Shown here: positions 34,486-46,441 of the stretch, one piece after another
Position numbering within the stretch: position 1 is the first letter of the stretch
How the letters are laid out: each line of letters starts with the position of its first letter
Position numbers and translations under genes: made by a program
DNA from: Teratosphaeria epicoccoides
Lineage: Eukaryota; Ascomycota; Dothideomycetes; Mycosphaerellales; Teratosphaeriaceae
NCBI GenBank assembly: GCA_021401465.1
Contig: JADDMT010000151.1
Span: forward strand, 1 to 60,092
DNA length: 60,092 bases
Direction of reading: 5' to 3'
The notes under the pieces: model-generated
What the model was told of the DNA's origin: nothing
The model's input: the letters and a program-made list of their open reading frames with translations, nothing else
Databases searched by the model: none

Positions 34486-36979
34486 ATCTAGACCCTAGAA
34501 AAAGCAAGTTTGCTAGGAAGGAGATAAAATACCTAGGGTTTATAGTCTATACTAACAGAAATGGCATAGGGGCTAACTATAAGAAGGTAGAAGCTATATG
34601 TAATTAGGATTAGCTAAAGACATAGAAAGAGGTACGTAGGTTCCTAGGATTTACGAACTACTATAGGATGTTTATCCTAAACTACTTGAAAACCGCTAGA
34701 CTGTTAATAGCGCTTACAGGGAAAGGAGAACTATTCTCCTAGTAAGAAAGCAAGGAGGCCGCGTTTAAGGCGCTAAAGACAAAGTTTTATATGACGCTAG
34801 TTCTCTTATAGTAGAACCTAGAGCTGCTAACCTTCCTAGAGACATACTATAGTAGGTTTGTGTTAGGAGCGACCCTCCTATATAAAAGCAATAAAGTCTA
34901 GTAACTAGCAGGCTTCTTTTATAGAAGCTAAACAAAGCAGAGATTAATTATAACATCTATAATAAGGAAATGTTAGCTATAGTGTCTAGCCTTAAATTCT
35001 AGGGACCTAAGCTAAATTTGTGTAGTCCCTTTACTATTCTTATAGACTATAAGAACCTAGAATGCTTCATAGTTAAGCGGTAGCTATCTAAGCGCCAGAT
35101 ATAATAGTATAAGACCCTCGCACAATTCTAGTTCTACCTAGTATACTACAGACTAAAGCAATAATCCTAGACGTACTATTAAGGCAGGAATAAGACATAC
35201 TAGGAGTAGAGGATAAGCAGTTATGGTTTAGAAGGTTCTTAGCCCTAGAGCTTGTAGAAAATTAGCTAGAAACAAAGGGAAAAAAGTAACAGCTAACTAG
35301 TTACCTTAACCTGTATATGTAGCTCTAAATAATCTGTAGGTAGTTATAGTAAAGAGAGACACGCTATACTTAATAGTCTTCAGAGTAGTAGAGAATAGAG
35401 CCTAGACGCTACTAGCTAGAGTAAAGCTAAAGCTACAGGCAGGGGACTACAAGATTAACAAGAGAGGCTACCTGCGGTACTATAACAAGCTATAGGTCCT
35501 AGGGGAAGTAGTTACTAAGGCTAAGCATAAAACACTAGACCCCTAAGGGGAAAGTAATAACATGTTAAGGACAAAGCTAATCTACTCTATACATGATGCT
35601 ATAGTATATAGGCACTCTAGACAGGACGCTATAATAATGATACTAGCATGTAACTCCTACTAGCTGCTACTATCTAAGCACATACGGAGATTTCTAAGAA
35701 ATCGCGATTACTATAGGTGTAATAAAGTATAGAGAGAACATAAGTATAGACTCCTAAAACTATTACTAGTCCCTAAGAGATTCTTCTAGGAGATTTAATG
35801 GACTTTATGACTAATCTGTCTGACTCTAAAGGATGTTAATACCTATAGCTAATTAAGGACTAGCTATGTAAATCCGTAGTATTATAGGTAATACCTAGCA
35901 TAAAAACCAAGGAATATATAGAGAAGTTCATAGATTACTAGGCCTAGTACTATAGAATGCTAACACCTATTACAAGCAATAGGGGTACTAACTAGACTAG
36001 TACCTTTTAGAAGACCTTCTACAAGAAAATAGGGATATCCTAGTGTTTAAGCTCTACATACTATCTGTAAACAGACAGAGGCCCTAAACGCCTTAACTAG
36101 GAGATATAAGTGTACCTACAGGACTTTATTAACTAAGGGTCATCTAATTAGAAATAGTAGCTCCCCTTAGCCTAACTTGCGCTAAGTAGGAGGTACAATT
36201 CAGGGATTAGCATAAGCCCCTTCTTTGCTACTTATAGCTATAAGGTACTAGGGCCTATGCCCTAAGCTATAGACAATAGAGAACCTAGTCTGTTAAAAGC
36301 CGCTAAGAGAGCAAGAGCATTATAGAAAAGATTAAGGATATAATAGAAGTATGCTAGGCTATACTAGGCTATAATAGCAATCTCTATGTAAGAATAGGAG
36401 GAGTCTGTAAATAGATAAAGGAACCCTAACCTAATTTACTAAGTAGGGAACAAGGTCTAGCTAGACCTAAGAAATTACACTACAGAGAGGCTAAAGAAGA
36501 GACCTTGACACTAAGTATAGGAAATACATAGTAGCTAAGCTATTATTGCTAGTTTCTATCTAGTTAACTAGCCTCCTAAGTAATATATACCTAGTATTCT
36601 ACACTAATTTGCTAAGACCTATAGGAAAAGACCCTATGCCTAGGCAGGAGAACAATAATAACTAGCTAGCCCTATGTTGCTAGTAGAAGAGATACTTTGC
36701 GCAAGAAACAAGAGAAGAGGAAAAGGGTGCAAAGTCCTCATAAAATAGTCAGGATACTATGACATAATGTAGGAGCCCTTAGAGAACCTAATAGACACTA
36801 AAGTAATAGACTGCTTTAAATAGACCTAGGGGAGTACAGAAAGATTTGAACAGACTAAGAGAGATATAGGAGAGAGGTAGGGGGAGTAAGAAAGGAAAAA
36901 GCAAAGCTTAAACAGAGGAGTCTAGTAGTTTGTATATAGAGTAGAGGAGATTGTAGAGAGACATAATCAAGGGGGAAAA
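34486..36979 (+). pseudogene. Element H pol: RT end, RNase H, integrase, chromodomain
   Basis: It continues the RT of 18566-18665: LDPRKSKFARKEIKYLGFIV, then FLGFTNYYRMFI (thumb), RNase H with YKNLECFIVKR and LSKRQ, and integrase core with DFMTNLSDSKGC near 35800 and LPLA(stop)LALSRRYNSG near 36170. The chromodomain is at about 36735-36800: LIK(stop)SGYYDIM(stop)EPLENLID. A CAAGGGGGAAAA tract at 36968-36979 may be its polypurine tract. I see no antisense ORF between chromodomain and tract. The 5' half and LTRs are not in the window. Confidence 0.75.
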
Positions 36980-38015
36980 TTGACAATAGTTAACTATATA
37001 TACAAAAAAAACCCCTAGCCTTAGGACCCCGCGCCTAGAGTAAGGGACCCTAGTAACAATTACGCGGGATTACTACTAGCACCCTTGTTAGTAGGGCTAG
37101 GGCCCCTGTTAGTAATAATAGGGTTGTTAAAAGACCCCTTACTATCTAAGGAGCCCTTACTAGGCCCCTTAGACTTACTACTAGAACCCCTAGCCTTTTA
37201 GCTAGAGGCCCTAGTAGTAGCCCTAGGCTTAGCGTAATAAGGGCTCTTGCCTGTAGCCCTACTAGGTAATAGTAGTAGCGACAGTACTAGTAACCTTATA
37301 GGCTATAACGCTACATTATAGTTAGTGTTAAAATAAAGAGGGGGCTTAGTACAAAATACCTAGAAAGGAGGCTAACTAACTACAAAGGCCTTAAGGGCTT
37401 TTATAAGGTTATTATAGGTATTAGCACTACTACAAAGTTAGCTATGTAAAAACATGCAGGCTATAGGACATACTTGTAGCTGTCCTAGGTGCGTGTCTAG
37501 GTAGTGTAGGAGACATAGGCAAGGAGGGGCCTAGGTAAATTACTAGTAGATTCTGTAAGGACCCTAGGTATAAGGGACAGGCACGTAGTACTACTAGGAA
37601 TGTCTACAAGGTAACTAAGAGAGTCTAATAACAGACAAAAGAAGTAGGACAGCTTGGCTTAAGCATGACTTAAGAGCTAAGCAGAGTGTAGGAGTACTAA
37701 CTTGCGTGTAGTAGGGGGGCAGAGGTTTGTGACACTAGGAGATTCATATAGGGCCTTATAGTTTAGGCGCTTGCTAGTGTATCTCTTGCATGACTAGGTA
37801 TAGGTAGACTAAGGGAGTTAATATAAGCTACATAAATAAGGAAAGGGAACAGGTAATACTAATAGAGGAACGCAATCTATGCCCCTATAATAGTCTAGCT
37901 CTATTAGCGTAGTTACTACAAGTAGTACTTATAGTGTGCTAGTTATAAGTTTAGGGTACTCTAGACTTGTCATATTCTCTGGCAGACTATGTAGTAGATA
38001 GAGAGAAAGCAGAAC
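36980..38015 (-). pseudogene. Gag remnant of an older Chromo-1 relative (J)
   Basis: It abuts the 5' LTR at 38016. The region next to the LTR matches the Chromo-1 gag start (AGTCTAGAGTAC near 37960). About 37060-37200 reads on the minus strand as a low-complexity linker (ARGSSSKSKGPSKGS and so on, rich in Ser, Gly, Lys, Pro). Divergence from Chromo-1 is high. Its left edge meets the end of element H, so pol is missing. Confidence 0.55.
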
Positions 38016-38416
38016 TAATATAGATTTAGAGCTATATGATAATTAAATCATCTTGTAGTATAATAGAGTAATCCTACCTTTTAAGAGCTATAAGATAATG
38101 CTGCTTTCTGCTTATTACAGAGGTAGTGTAGAAGGTGCTTATATCCCTTAATGCCCCTTAATTAGGAAAGTATGTCTACGCCTAACTCTGTTAGGGTACT
38201 ACAGGGTTAGAGAAGCCCTGTAGGGGTACTACAGAGAGAGTAGTATGCAGGATTATTACATCCCCTACACTTAGATAGCAGGCCTACTAGATAGAGGATG
38301 TAGAAGTTAATATACAGAGGGACACTTGTTATAATAGACAGGGCCTACAGTATGCTAAGGGTAGTATATTAGAGGGTGTTTAGCTCTAATACCCCCTAAT
38401 AGTATTAATTGTATCA
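38016..38416 (-). repeat. Older Chromo-1-type LTR (401 bp)
   Basis: It begins TAATATAGATTTAG and ends GTATCA, keeping TATCA where younger copies have TATTA. It has the TATA block, CTGCTTTCTGC word and GGGTACTACAGGG repeats in diverged form. It is preceded by AGAAAGCAGAAC, the primer-site word. Confidence 0.75.
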
Positions 38417-39746
38417 TGTACATAGAATAAAGTCTTTATATTCATCTTTACATATTAGTTGACTACTACTAGAACAGTATTAACTACATTGCCATGCTAC
38501 TATGCTAGAGGCATAGTTAAATCTTGCTTTAGCCTTTCTAGTAGTAGGAGCACCTATGGAAAGTTATAGGGGCATTAGTGTCAAAATTGGCTAATTTGAG
38601 ATGTCTAGTAGGACTTAACATAGTTAAGAACTAGTGTCAGCTACTAGTATTTACGCTTATAGAAATGCCTTTGTCTTCTCTATGCTAGAAAAGCCTGCAA
38701 GTTCATTAATGATTATAACAAATACATAGGAGCTATAAACAGAGTATGTAGTTAGTAGGTACATAGAGCCTATTATCAAAGTACTAAAGGTCTCCTGACC
38801 TCATCATCTAGTACTTCAGACTGCCTACAGTGTTCTAGAGGGCTACACCCTTATTAATTCATGAGCTCTAGTTCTTGCTCATGTAACTAGTGAATAAGGC
38901 TTAAGACTTCTTCAAGGGTTCTTCAGACATTCTATGTTTGCTATAGGTAAGCTATCTAAGTACCGGATAGTAAGAGCTAGACACGTTTGCTATAAGTACT
39001 AGGTAGGGGCAGAGCTAGTAAGCCCTATTAGGCCTGCAGCTAGCTAACAAGAAGAGCTAATAACAGGTTGCCTCCCTAAACTATAAGCTTAGTCTGTAGC
39101 ATAGGGACTAGCTATTATTTTCTAGTGTTATAGGCTAGTTGTCACTATTAAAATAGGTTAATAGAAGTTCCGGAATCTTGATCCATGGTTAGTTAAGTAT
39201 TAATTGAGAATTAATGGAGAGTCGAGTAGTTAGTATTATCTTGATTGATGTACTAGTGACTTGTGTGCTAGTCATTAGTTCTTCTTATTCTACATAGGTC
39301 AAGACAGCAGTATAGAGGAAATCACCTAATTTTCACATATTCTTTATCTCTTTGTTTAAATAGAAAGTAGCTAATCTCTACTTGTTCTTTATCTCTTTGT
39401 AAATGTAGGGATTAATCAAATCTCTACATGTTCTTTGTTCCTTTATAAAGTGCATTCTACTAGTCTAGCTTATAAAGGACCTTTGTCTAACAGTCACAAG
39501 GGTCTACTAACTAGGTTTTTCTTACCTAAGCAATCCTAGATAACAAAGTGAAAGCTAGTCAGGAAAGTTGCCTACCTTGCTTAGTAAGTACTTAGCTACT
39601 TTATACCTATAAAGCTGCAAAGATTATTATAGATAGATAGTAAGTACCTCTATAGGGTACGCCATACCTTCAAGATAGTGTCAAGACACCTGAAAGCTGT
39701 AAACAATAGGCGGAATCTCTTAGTTGTATCGTGATTAAGCTTAGCA
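38417..39746 (-). pseudogene. Integrase to RNase H fragment of an old Chromo-1 copy
   Basis: It is collinear with about 7045-8055 of Chromo-1b (minus strand) but more diverged and indel-rich, and interrupted by a solo LTR at 39146-39492. It starts exactly at the LTR end at 38417 and stops near 39746 at an unexplained junction. No open frame. Confidence 0.7.
39146..39492. repeat. Solo LTR (347 bp) of another family
   Basis: TATTAAAATAGG ... GTCTAACA, flanked by perfect GTCAC duplications (39141-39145, 39493-39497); the host element continues across it. Termini are consistent with TGTTA...TAACA. Inside are three diverged copies of a motif like CTCTACTTGTTCTTTATCTCTTT. It keeps CCATGG near 39183, so it is less mutated than its host. 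No internal region present; family not identified. Confidence 0.7.
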
Positions 39747-41660
39747 CCTGTCACAAGCATCATACTTCCGACTCTAAGGTGCATAAGACAGCTGCTAAAA
39801 GGATACTCTATCCTGAAGGCGTGATGAAAGGAAATATATGTATTACTAAGCAGTTTCCTATGTCTCTTTAAGTATTACTCAAGACCTTACACTTTACTTA
39901 GCTAGCTATCTAACACTAACAGCAATTTCAAAAGGAATATGAGTTTATTATCAAGTATTCTGAATTTAGCTGAGCATTATACTAACGCTGATAATGGAGC
40001 CTAGGAAGACTTTGAGGTTCTTAGAAGCTCTCTCTAGATGTACTTACTAGGATTAACCCCTAAAACACACTAATTAAAGTGAAGTAGTAGTAAGTGATAT
40101 TTGATACCTATGACAGACTTGATGCCAATGGAGAATAGTTTAATTAGCACTCTCAACCTTTTAAGGAATTTTGCCATGGACATTATAGATATTGATGCTG
40201 ATAAGGCTTCTGACAAAAGAGCATCTAGGCCATTGCTGAGCCCAAAATAATGGTTGACCTGCAAAATGGCCCGATGACTAGTTGTATAGCTCTAGTCTGC
40301 GCAATGTAGCGTACTTTGCGCAACTCTGCAAACTTCTGAACAATAGTATAGGAATCCTTGGAATAAGTTGGCAGGAACTGTGAAGTATTGATTATAAGTG
40401 TTGACGGCTTGCTTCCTAGGAGTAAGGACATGAAATCAGGGCAGCTGAGGATAGGCTACCTTAGAACAAGCCAGTAGATCGAGTAGAGCAAGCTCTATGA
40501 GCACACCCAGAATAACAATACAGGCAACTACTTCTGGAAGCTATCAGTATAGATTCACCAAATGAGGATCCAAATACATATCAGACCTTGCGTAAATAGA
40601 GAGCTGCTTTGGATCGTACTAGAACTAAGTTGCAAATACTAGTGAATTGCCCTGTGAGCTACCTACATCTAAAATTAGGATAGCACATTCTAGCTTTGAT
40701 GGTAATAACTGCCTATTCAAGCAGAAGCAGTGCTAGGATCACTTCTTTCCTGAAACGTAGCAGGCCTATGAAGGGCTTCATAGAGGCGTCCTAGCTATTC
40801 TGTTAAACATAATACTTTGGCACCGATTAACTACTTCTGAGAATTCTCAGAGGTACAACTAACTCATAGCTTTAGCTTTGTTAGGTAGGGAGCTGAAGCT
40901 GATGCTTAGCGCTAGGGCACAACTATACTTAATTAGAAAATAAGCTCTCTATGGATTATATTAGCTCTCTACTTCCAGAAGTTACTAGATAATGAATTGA
41001 TTATTGATCAGTTGATAGAATTATCTAGAATTAGTTTATTTATAAGCTGATTCCAAATTAATAGAAGATCCTAAACCCAGCTAATTTGTAAGCTGATTTC
41101 AGATTAATAGAAGACTCTGAAAGTTCAACAAGCAGGATGCATAGGTAGCTCATCTCCCCAGATATTCATGAATACTCAAGCAACAATCAAGCAATAATGA
41201 ATTAAAATAATACATTTAATCAGGAGCCTCTTACTTCAATCTCTATTACTTTTAACAATATGGATATATGAAATTCCGATACAGTTTAACAGAGTAGTAT
41301 CACTAGCTTCATCAAAACAACAACTATCATAATGTAGCACATGTAACATAGGATAGCTTAATAAGGAAGATGCGCACTTCATATGTGTCCTGACGGTCCT
41401 CTTGTTAGCCTGCTAATGAGGTGGTTTTGACATCTAAACAGGTGTTTTGCCAAGATCGTTCTGTCCTTTTGCCAGGGGCAGTAAGTTGTAGATAGCAGCA
41501 CAGAGCAGTAGCCATTGCTACTTAGTTGTCTGGCTTGTATAGCAGCTAGTAGCTACTGCTAGTCGGTCTTTCATGTCTGCGTATCTAAGTTATTGTTCAA
41601 TGGCGCTAGCGCTGATGGCGCTTGTGCTTGCAATGTTAGTCAGGATTACGCCGCTACTTA
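39747..41660. other. Unassigned, less mutated block between old repeats
   Basis: CCA and TGG are visibly more common here than in the elements. Short open pieces occur on both strands: minus 40225-40431 (MSLLLGSKPSTLIINTSQF...) and 40070-40264 (MQVNHYFGLSNG...), which overlap in different frames, and a plus frame at about 39752-39870 (KHHTSDSKVHKTAAKRILYPEG...). None reaches gene length and I recognise no domain. It could be the eroded remains of host DNA or of a low-copy element. 41380-41660 shows no open frame. Confidence 0.4.
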
Positions 41661-42940
41661 ATCTATGTGCTAGAGTAGAGGCTTAAAGCTTAACAAAGCT
41701 GTAAGCATTATGTCTTAATAGATAGAGCTACATCTTTAATAATGAGTAAGTGCCTTTACTAAAGATATATAGTATAATTCCTAAAGCACTATGTCTTCTT
41801 AGTTAATGCCTTTACATGTAGCTTCTCATGAGACTACTCATGCTAATTAAGGTACCTAGTAAACCTTTGCTATGCCTTACCTATTAATTTAGCTCTAAGG
41901 TATATTACTAGTATAAGGTACGCTAATCTTTACTCTTGTAAAGTAAGCACATCTATATCCTTATTATTGTTAGAGCTATTACTATGCGTATTGTAACAAG
42001 CGCATACTTAGAGATTAAACAGACTAGATTCAATGGAAATAGTAAATATATCTACATACTATTTGCTAGTAGTAAACAAAAACAGACTTTCTAAATAGAT
42101 AGTATCATAATGTTAGAAGCTACTAAAATGCAGATTTTTTGACTTAACACTATGTTCAAGCTTAATAGTAGAGATTAGACTATGCATAGACATAATTTAA
42201 CATAGATAGCTAGGAAAATCTACAGATTTACCTCTATCTAAGTCTAACAGGGACATATTAGATGAATTAATAAAAGACATATAAGCTAATGCAAATAGGG
42301 ACTCCTCTTAACTGTAAAAGGGTCTGTAGCATACTAAAGGTAGTATATTAGAGTAAATGTAGCCCCTACATACTTCTAGTATTAATTATATTAGTTAGAC
42401 TATTCTTGTAATTAATTAGAACTTTTACAAACCTATTCCTTCTTTTTAGACTTATCTAAGCTATGTAATAATAAGTACTTAACCTGATTAAGCTTAGCTT
42501 AGTATGTATAGCTAACCTATTTAATCATAGTATAGGAGCTAAATTTCAATACTATATTAGCTCCCTATTAATAGAGAAACTAGCTAGCTAGGCTTAAATA
42601 CACTATTACTCTTAAGTCTAAACTACTTACTAGTAGTTCCTTCTACTAAATAGCTAGTAGTTAACTAAACAAGGTCTATACTAAGCTTAATTAAGAATTC
42701 GATACTAATTATGCTAATTTCTAGATAGACTATTTAGGTAAGCTAATTACTAGCAGAGAATTAATTAGGCTATCTATTGTCCTATTAATCTACTAACAAT
42801 ATATTATAAAAATGACATGCTAGATTTACGCTTATACTAGCCTTAGAAGAGTATATTACTAGGATCTAAGCCTTATGCTATTAATATCTGCTATGACATA
42901 GTATGCCTATATTAGACGCTACTTGTATTTAGTAAGCAGC
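41661..42940. other. AT-rich degenerate DNA with an LTR scrap
   Basis: No frame worth calling. 42240-42393 matches the right end of the old Chromo-1-type LTR (minus), including GTAGTATATTAGAG and a TATTAATTATATTA end. The rest is A/T-rich with many CTAG and TTAA words and looks like old repeat remnants. Confidence 0.5.
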
Positions 42941-43092
42941 TGCTAGAAGGGTACACCAGACCCGACTAACAGAAGCTTTGGCTTAGACGCCGATATTTGC
43001 CGGCACCGTCTTGTCTACATGCAGCTTTGTAAAGTCTGCTGCGATAGCGAGGTGTTTCGCGGTGTTAGATTATCCTCGAGCGCGACAGCTCG

Positions 43093-45452
43093 TTACTGCA
43101 GTCCCAAGTCCCCATTTTCCATCCCGGGCAACGTGTCGAACAAGAAGTTGTTACTATCGGCTGGCAAAAATCCCGACCACCACTCGAGATCTGATGCAAG
43201 GCTATTGCCATTATTACCATTCACCGCGAAATTACCAATAGCATCGAGATCAGTCCATGAAAAGTCGCCGATGACTTCCTGCAACGCCGGAGAATCCAGC
43301 GAGCCCGAGCCCGAGCCCGAGGCCGTAGAAGTCGGCGTAGGTCCGCCGCCAACTCCACCCGGCCTGTATGGATTGGTCAGGGTAGCGGTGCTTCGCGCTC
43401 GAGGTCGACCTTCTTTTCGATCGACTTTATCCCAAAGCAAGCGTAGCAAGGAGGAATATCGGGCGCCTGGGTGCTGAGACCCAATAGCAGAGCGCGCAAG
43501 ACGACCAATTGTCTCATTGACCATTTGGCGCACCGACTTCTCCTCATCAGCCGAGAGAACGCCTGCGCATCTTGCACGATATAGGAACACCGCGCTGTAC
43601 ACACAATACAGGTAGAATCGTAAAGGCATGTATCGTAGCGCTCGCTCCGAGTCGACAAAGGTATTGCACATGCTCAGCAGGCTTTTTGCAGCGTCCAGAC
43701 CTTCGTAGATGAACCGAACGTCTCCGACAGCGCCGACGTTGTTGTAGAAGATTCGTTGGACTGAGGGACCTCGTCTCAACTTCTGTGCGTCAGCGCCCTG
43801 TTCCTGCGAGATAGCTCGTTTGACCGTGGCGTGGAACGCGAAGGCATTTGTGTATAGTCGCAGGTAGTCGTAGCTGATAAGTAACGTAGCTTTGAGGTTC
43901 GGAGAGCACGTCAACGTGCCCCAGACCGACTTCCAACCGTAGATGGCGCTCCGGAAGTCATCAATGTACTTAATGTATCCTCCACTCAGATGGCTGCGCA
44001 TACTGTTACCAGGGTTTGAGTACAGAACGTCGTGGACATTCGAAAACAGCAATGTCAGCTCAAGCGTGGCTTGAAAGATACTGGCAAAGTCTTCGTCACC
44101 AGGACCAGCCGGTGCCAGCATTGGGAAGTCTTCTCTGCGCAGCGTCGTCAGTGGTCCAGGTCCTCTCGACCAGAATGCTCTACCCAGGCGTATGGATATT
44201 TGTCGATCGGAGATGTAGCAAGCAGTCCACACAAGTCGTTTGCGTTGCCATTGCGGATCCTTGACGTCGTCACCCCTGACTGAGAATGAGTAGCGGTCTA
44301 GACCAAGAAAATATCCTATCCGTAATGCTGTGCCTACATGCATCCACGCTTCACGATCTTCCTCGCCGCGGCCTACATGGCCAGCGCTCCGTGCTGTATA
44401 TGGAGTCCACTCTGCCAGCAACAGCAGCGCCTCGACCGCCTCAACATTTCCAGGGCCACCGGCAGCCAACGCCGAGACGAGCGATCGCATGTATTCTGCA
44501 CATGTCGCGAAGATGCTTGGTTCATCGGTCAGATCTCTGGATGCGATGACCAGTATTGCTGTTAGGAGATGACGCTCTTCTCGGGCCGTTCTTGCGAGAT
44601 TACCACCATCCAAGGTGGCTAAAGGGACCAGTGGGAAGTACGGATGATAATAGTGCTTGTACCTCTGAAGCAGCTGGACGATTTTTGACATACCAAGACT
44701 TCCCTCTCGCACCAGAGCATAGTCCAAGGAGAGGTTGCTACTCTGTCCGTTGAGGTAGCTATTGCCTCCATCGCCCTGATCATGACTTGCAATCTGCGCC
44801 AATATGCCCAGGGCATCGCTAGGATTCTGTAGCTCGTTGAAATGAATACCACCAGATCCTGCTGAAGACTCTCTCGTCATACCAGCAGTCCCGGCAAATG
44901 GATCTTTGGGCGCCTCGGACCGTAAGGCTGGATCCAGGAAGATAGCCGGGCCTGGCGAGGGTGGTGGCATTGCATTTGGCATCTCAAAGCCATAGTTGGG
45001 CTGAGCCGAGCTCCTAAGAAGAGTTAAAGGCCTGACGCACCTACACTGCAAGTACAACATACTGAGTAAAGTCTGAAGCTCCTAGCGCAGCGTCAAGGTC
45101 AGGCGTATCAAGCTCAATATGGTCGTCATCCAGATTTGCTTGTGACAGCGTGCGTTTGCGAACACGACGTCCCCCTCGATTACTAGAGCCGATCACGCAT
45201 TCTAGGTGATTGGCCTTGCATCGTTCACACGGCGTGGTAACTACACCATCAACCACAGGTCTACACCCGCAAGTCAATTCTTCGGCCTTGAGATCTCACA
45301 TCGGCCCATGCGTAGGCGATGGAGCAAACTCACAAATGGCAAGCTGATTTGCGTTTACGGCAGACTAGACAAGCGCGACTGGTTCGCTTTTCCTTCTTAT
45401 CTTCCTTGCCATCTTGTGAGGATGTCGGCTCCTGCTTTGACTCTGTCTCCAT
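43093..45452 (-). CDS. Zn2Cys6 transcription factor with fungal MHR domain, Aro80-like
   Basis: Three exons: 45452-45334, 45260-45063, 45013-43093; introns 45333-45261 (73 bp, GTGAGT...TAG) and 45062-45014 (49 bp, GTATGT...TAG). Joined length is 2238 nt, 745 residues plus stop. Zinc cluster: Cys 28, 31, 38, 51, 54, 61 (C-X2-C-X6-C-X12-C-X2-C-X6-C), followed by a basic linker SSNRGGRRVRKR. Pro/Gly-rich linker to about residue 215, middle homology region from IVQLLQRYKHYYHPYFPLVP to about residue 600 (EAVEALLLLAEW, RGEEDREAWMHVGTALRIGYFLGLDR, SYDYLRLYTNAFAF), Ser/Gly tract, and an acidic, aromatic C-terminus (DLEWWSGF). Known role of this class: nuclear DNA-binding regulator. The Aro80 (aromatic amino acid catabolism) suggestion rests on remembered similarity. 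Start chosen at METESKQEPT; an in-frame Met lies upstream at 45632. No mutation damage. Confidence 0.85.
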
Positions 45453-45690
45453 GTCTGCGGCGGCGTCGGCGACTATACACTGGCATGGCGCCGTTGCTTG
45501 AAAACAAAGCAGAAGCCGAGCGGAAGTGGAGAAGCTCGGCACGGTAGCGGTAATAAACACCTTCAGCAATCTGCATAGGGAGGCCTTTGCAGGTGCTTTG
45601 CAGGTGCTCAAAGCAGTTAGCGCCATGACCATGATATCTTAATATAGACTGTATGTGATCTTGCGTCAATATTACGTCAGGGCTAGCATG
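45453..45690 (-). promoter_or_regulatory. Short 5' flank of the transcription factor gene
   Basis: About 240 bp of normal-composition sequence precede the start before AT-rich repeat DNA begins. It holds a TGACGTAA word (complement of 45672-45679, CRE/bZIP-like) and a direct repeat CTTTGCAGGTG (about 45591-45612). No TATA box stands out. The whole promoter must be this short or extend into repeats. Confidence 0.4.
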
Positions 45691-46043
45691 TACAAATTTT
45701 TACATTTCTTCAAGCATCTAGACTCTAGCTATAAAAGAACTTAAATAGTATGCTACTTAATTAAATTATCTTAAAATGTATAGGATAACAAGGTAGGTAT
45801 CATAGTAGGATAAGCTAAGAGGTACTAGATACTATTTACTTGCTTAGTAGTACCTAACTTTTTATCTATACCTTACTAATTTTAGAAGTTTAGCTATAAT
45901 ACTATTATACTAAGTATTTTAGACCTATAAAGTACCTATAAATGCCTCCCTATATAGGTTACTAAAGATGTTTAATAGCACATTATTTATAGATAATCCT
46001 ACAAGTAGAGTAGTCCTATAGAAGGTGCTAAAATATGCTTTCT
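45691..46043. other. AT-rich DNA, nothing recognised
   Basis: Rich in TATA/CTAG words. No frame and no clear match to the other repeats before the LTR at 46044. Confidence 0.4.
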
Positions 46044-46441
46044 TGTTACTAACCTTACTATTAACTAAGCCTTAAGAGGAATAGTCAAGTTACATAGGGC
46101 AATTATTCTTTAGAGGAGTAATAGTAAATAGGAACAATATAATCTAAAAGGAATAAAGGTTAAATTCTAATTAGTAAGATAATAACATAAGTTAAATGCG
46201 TTTAAGCTATAAGGGCATCTTAGTATTCCTAAATATATAGGAGACATTAGTATGTAACAGAGTATGTCTCTATTATGCTCTGTAAGAAACTATACTCTAA
46301 CAGAGATAGTTTCTATTACTAAGCTATGTTCTCTGTCTTAGCTCCTATAGAAGCTTCTAAAACAGAGTCGCATTATATGACTTAGAGGGCATTACATGAC
46401 TCCTCTGTTATAGCTATGTTCTATAATACTATTCTATAACA
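46044..46441 (-). repeat. K-family LTR, inverted copy (398 bp)
   Basis: Reverse complement of 47575-47972 and equally long; ends TGTTACT...TTCTATAACA. Flanks (TTTCT, TATTA) do not match, so it is not a simple solo LTR. With 46707-47020 it forms a large inverted repeat separated by about 265 bp of AT-rich DNA. Confidence 0.7.

Noticed and set aside
40070..40431. Two overlapping minus-strand frames considered as a host gene
   Set aside because: They overlap in different registers, are under 70 codons each and no splice sites or domain join them convincingly.
42700..42940. Readable stretch TNYANF, SILLGSKPYAINICYDIV considered as coding remnant
   Set aside because: Too short and interrupted, no family motif; left as degenerate DNA.
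43019..43477. 152-codon plus-strand frame at the 3' end of the transcription factor gene
   Set aside because: It lies wholly opposite the exon-3 coding sequence and has no recognisable features; a shadow frame. The other plus-strand frames in 44000-45550 are the same.
45397..45669. 90-codon minus-strand frame with an Arg run upstream of the transcription factor
   Set aside because: Out of frame with the zinc cluster; covers the 5' flank and exon 1 in another register.
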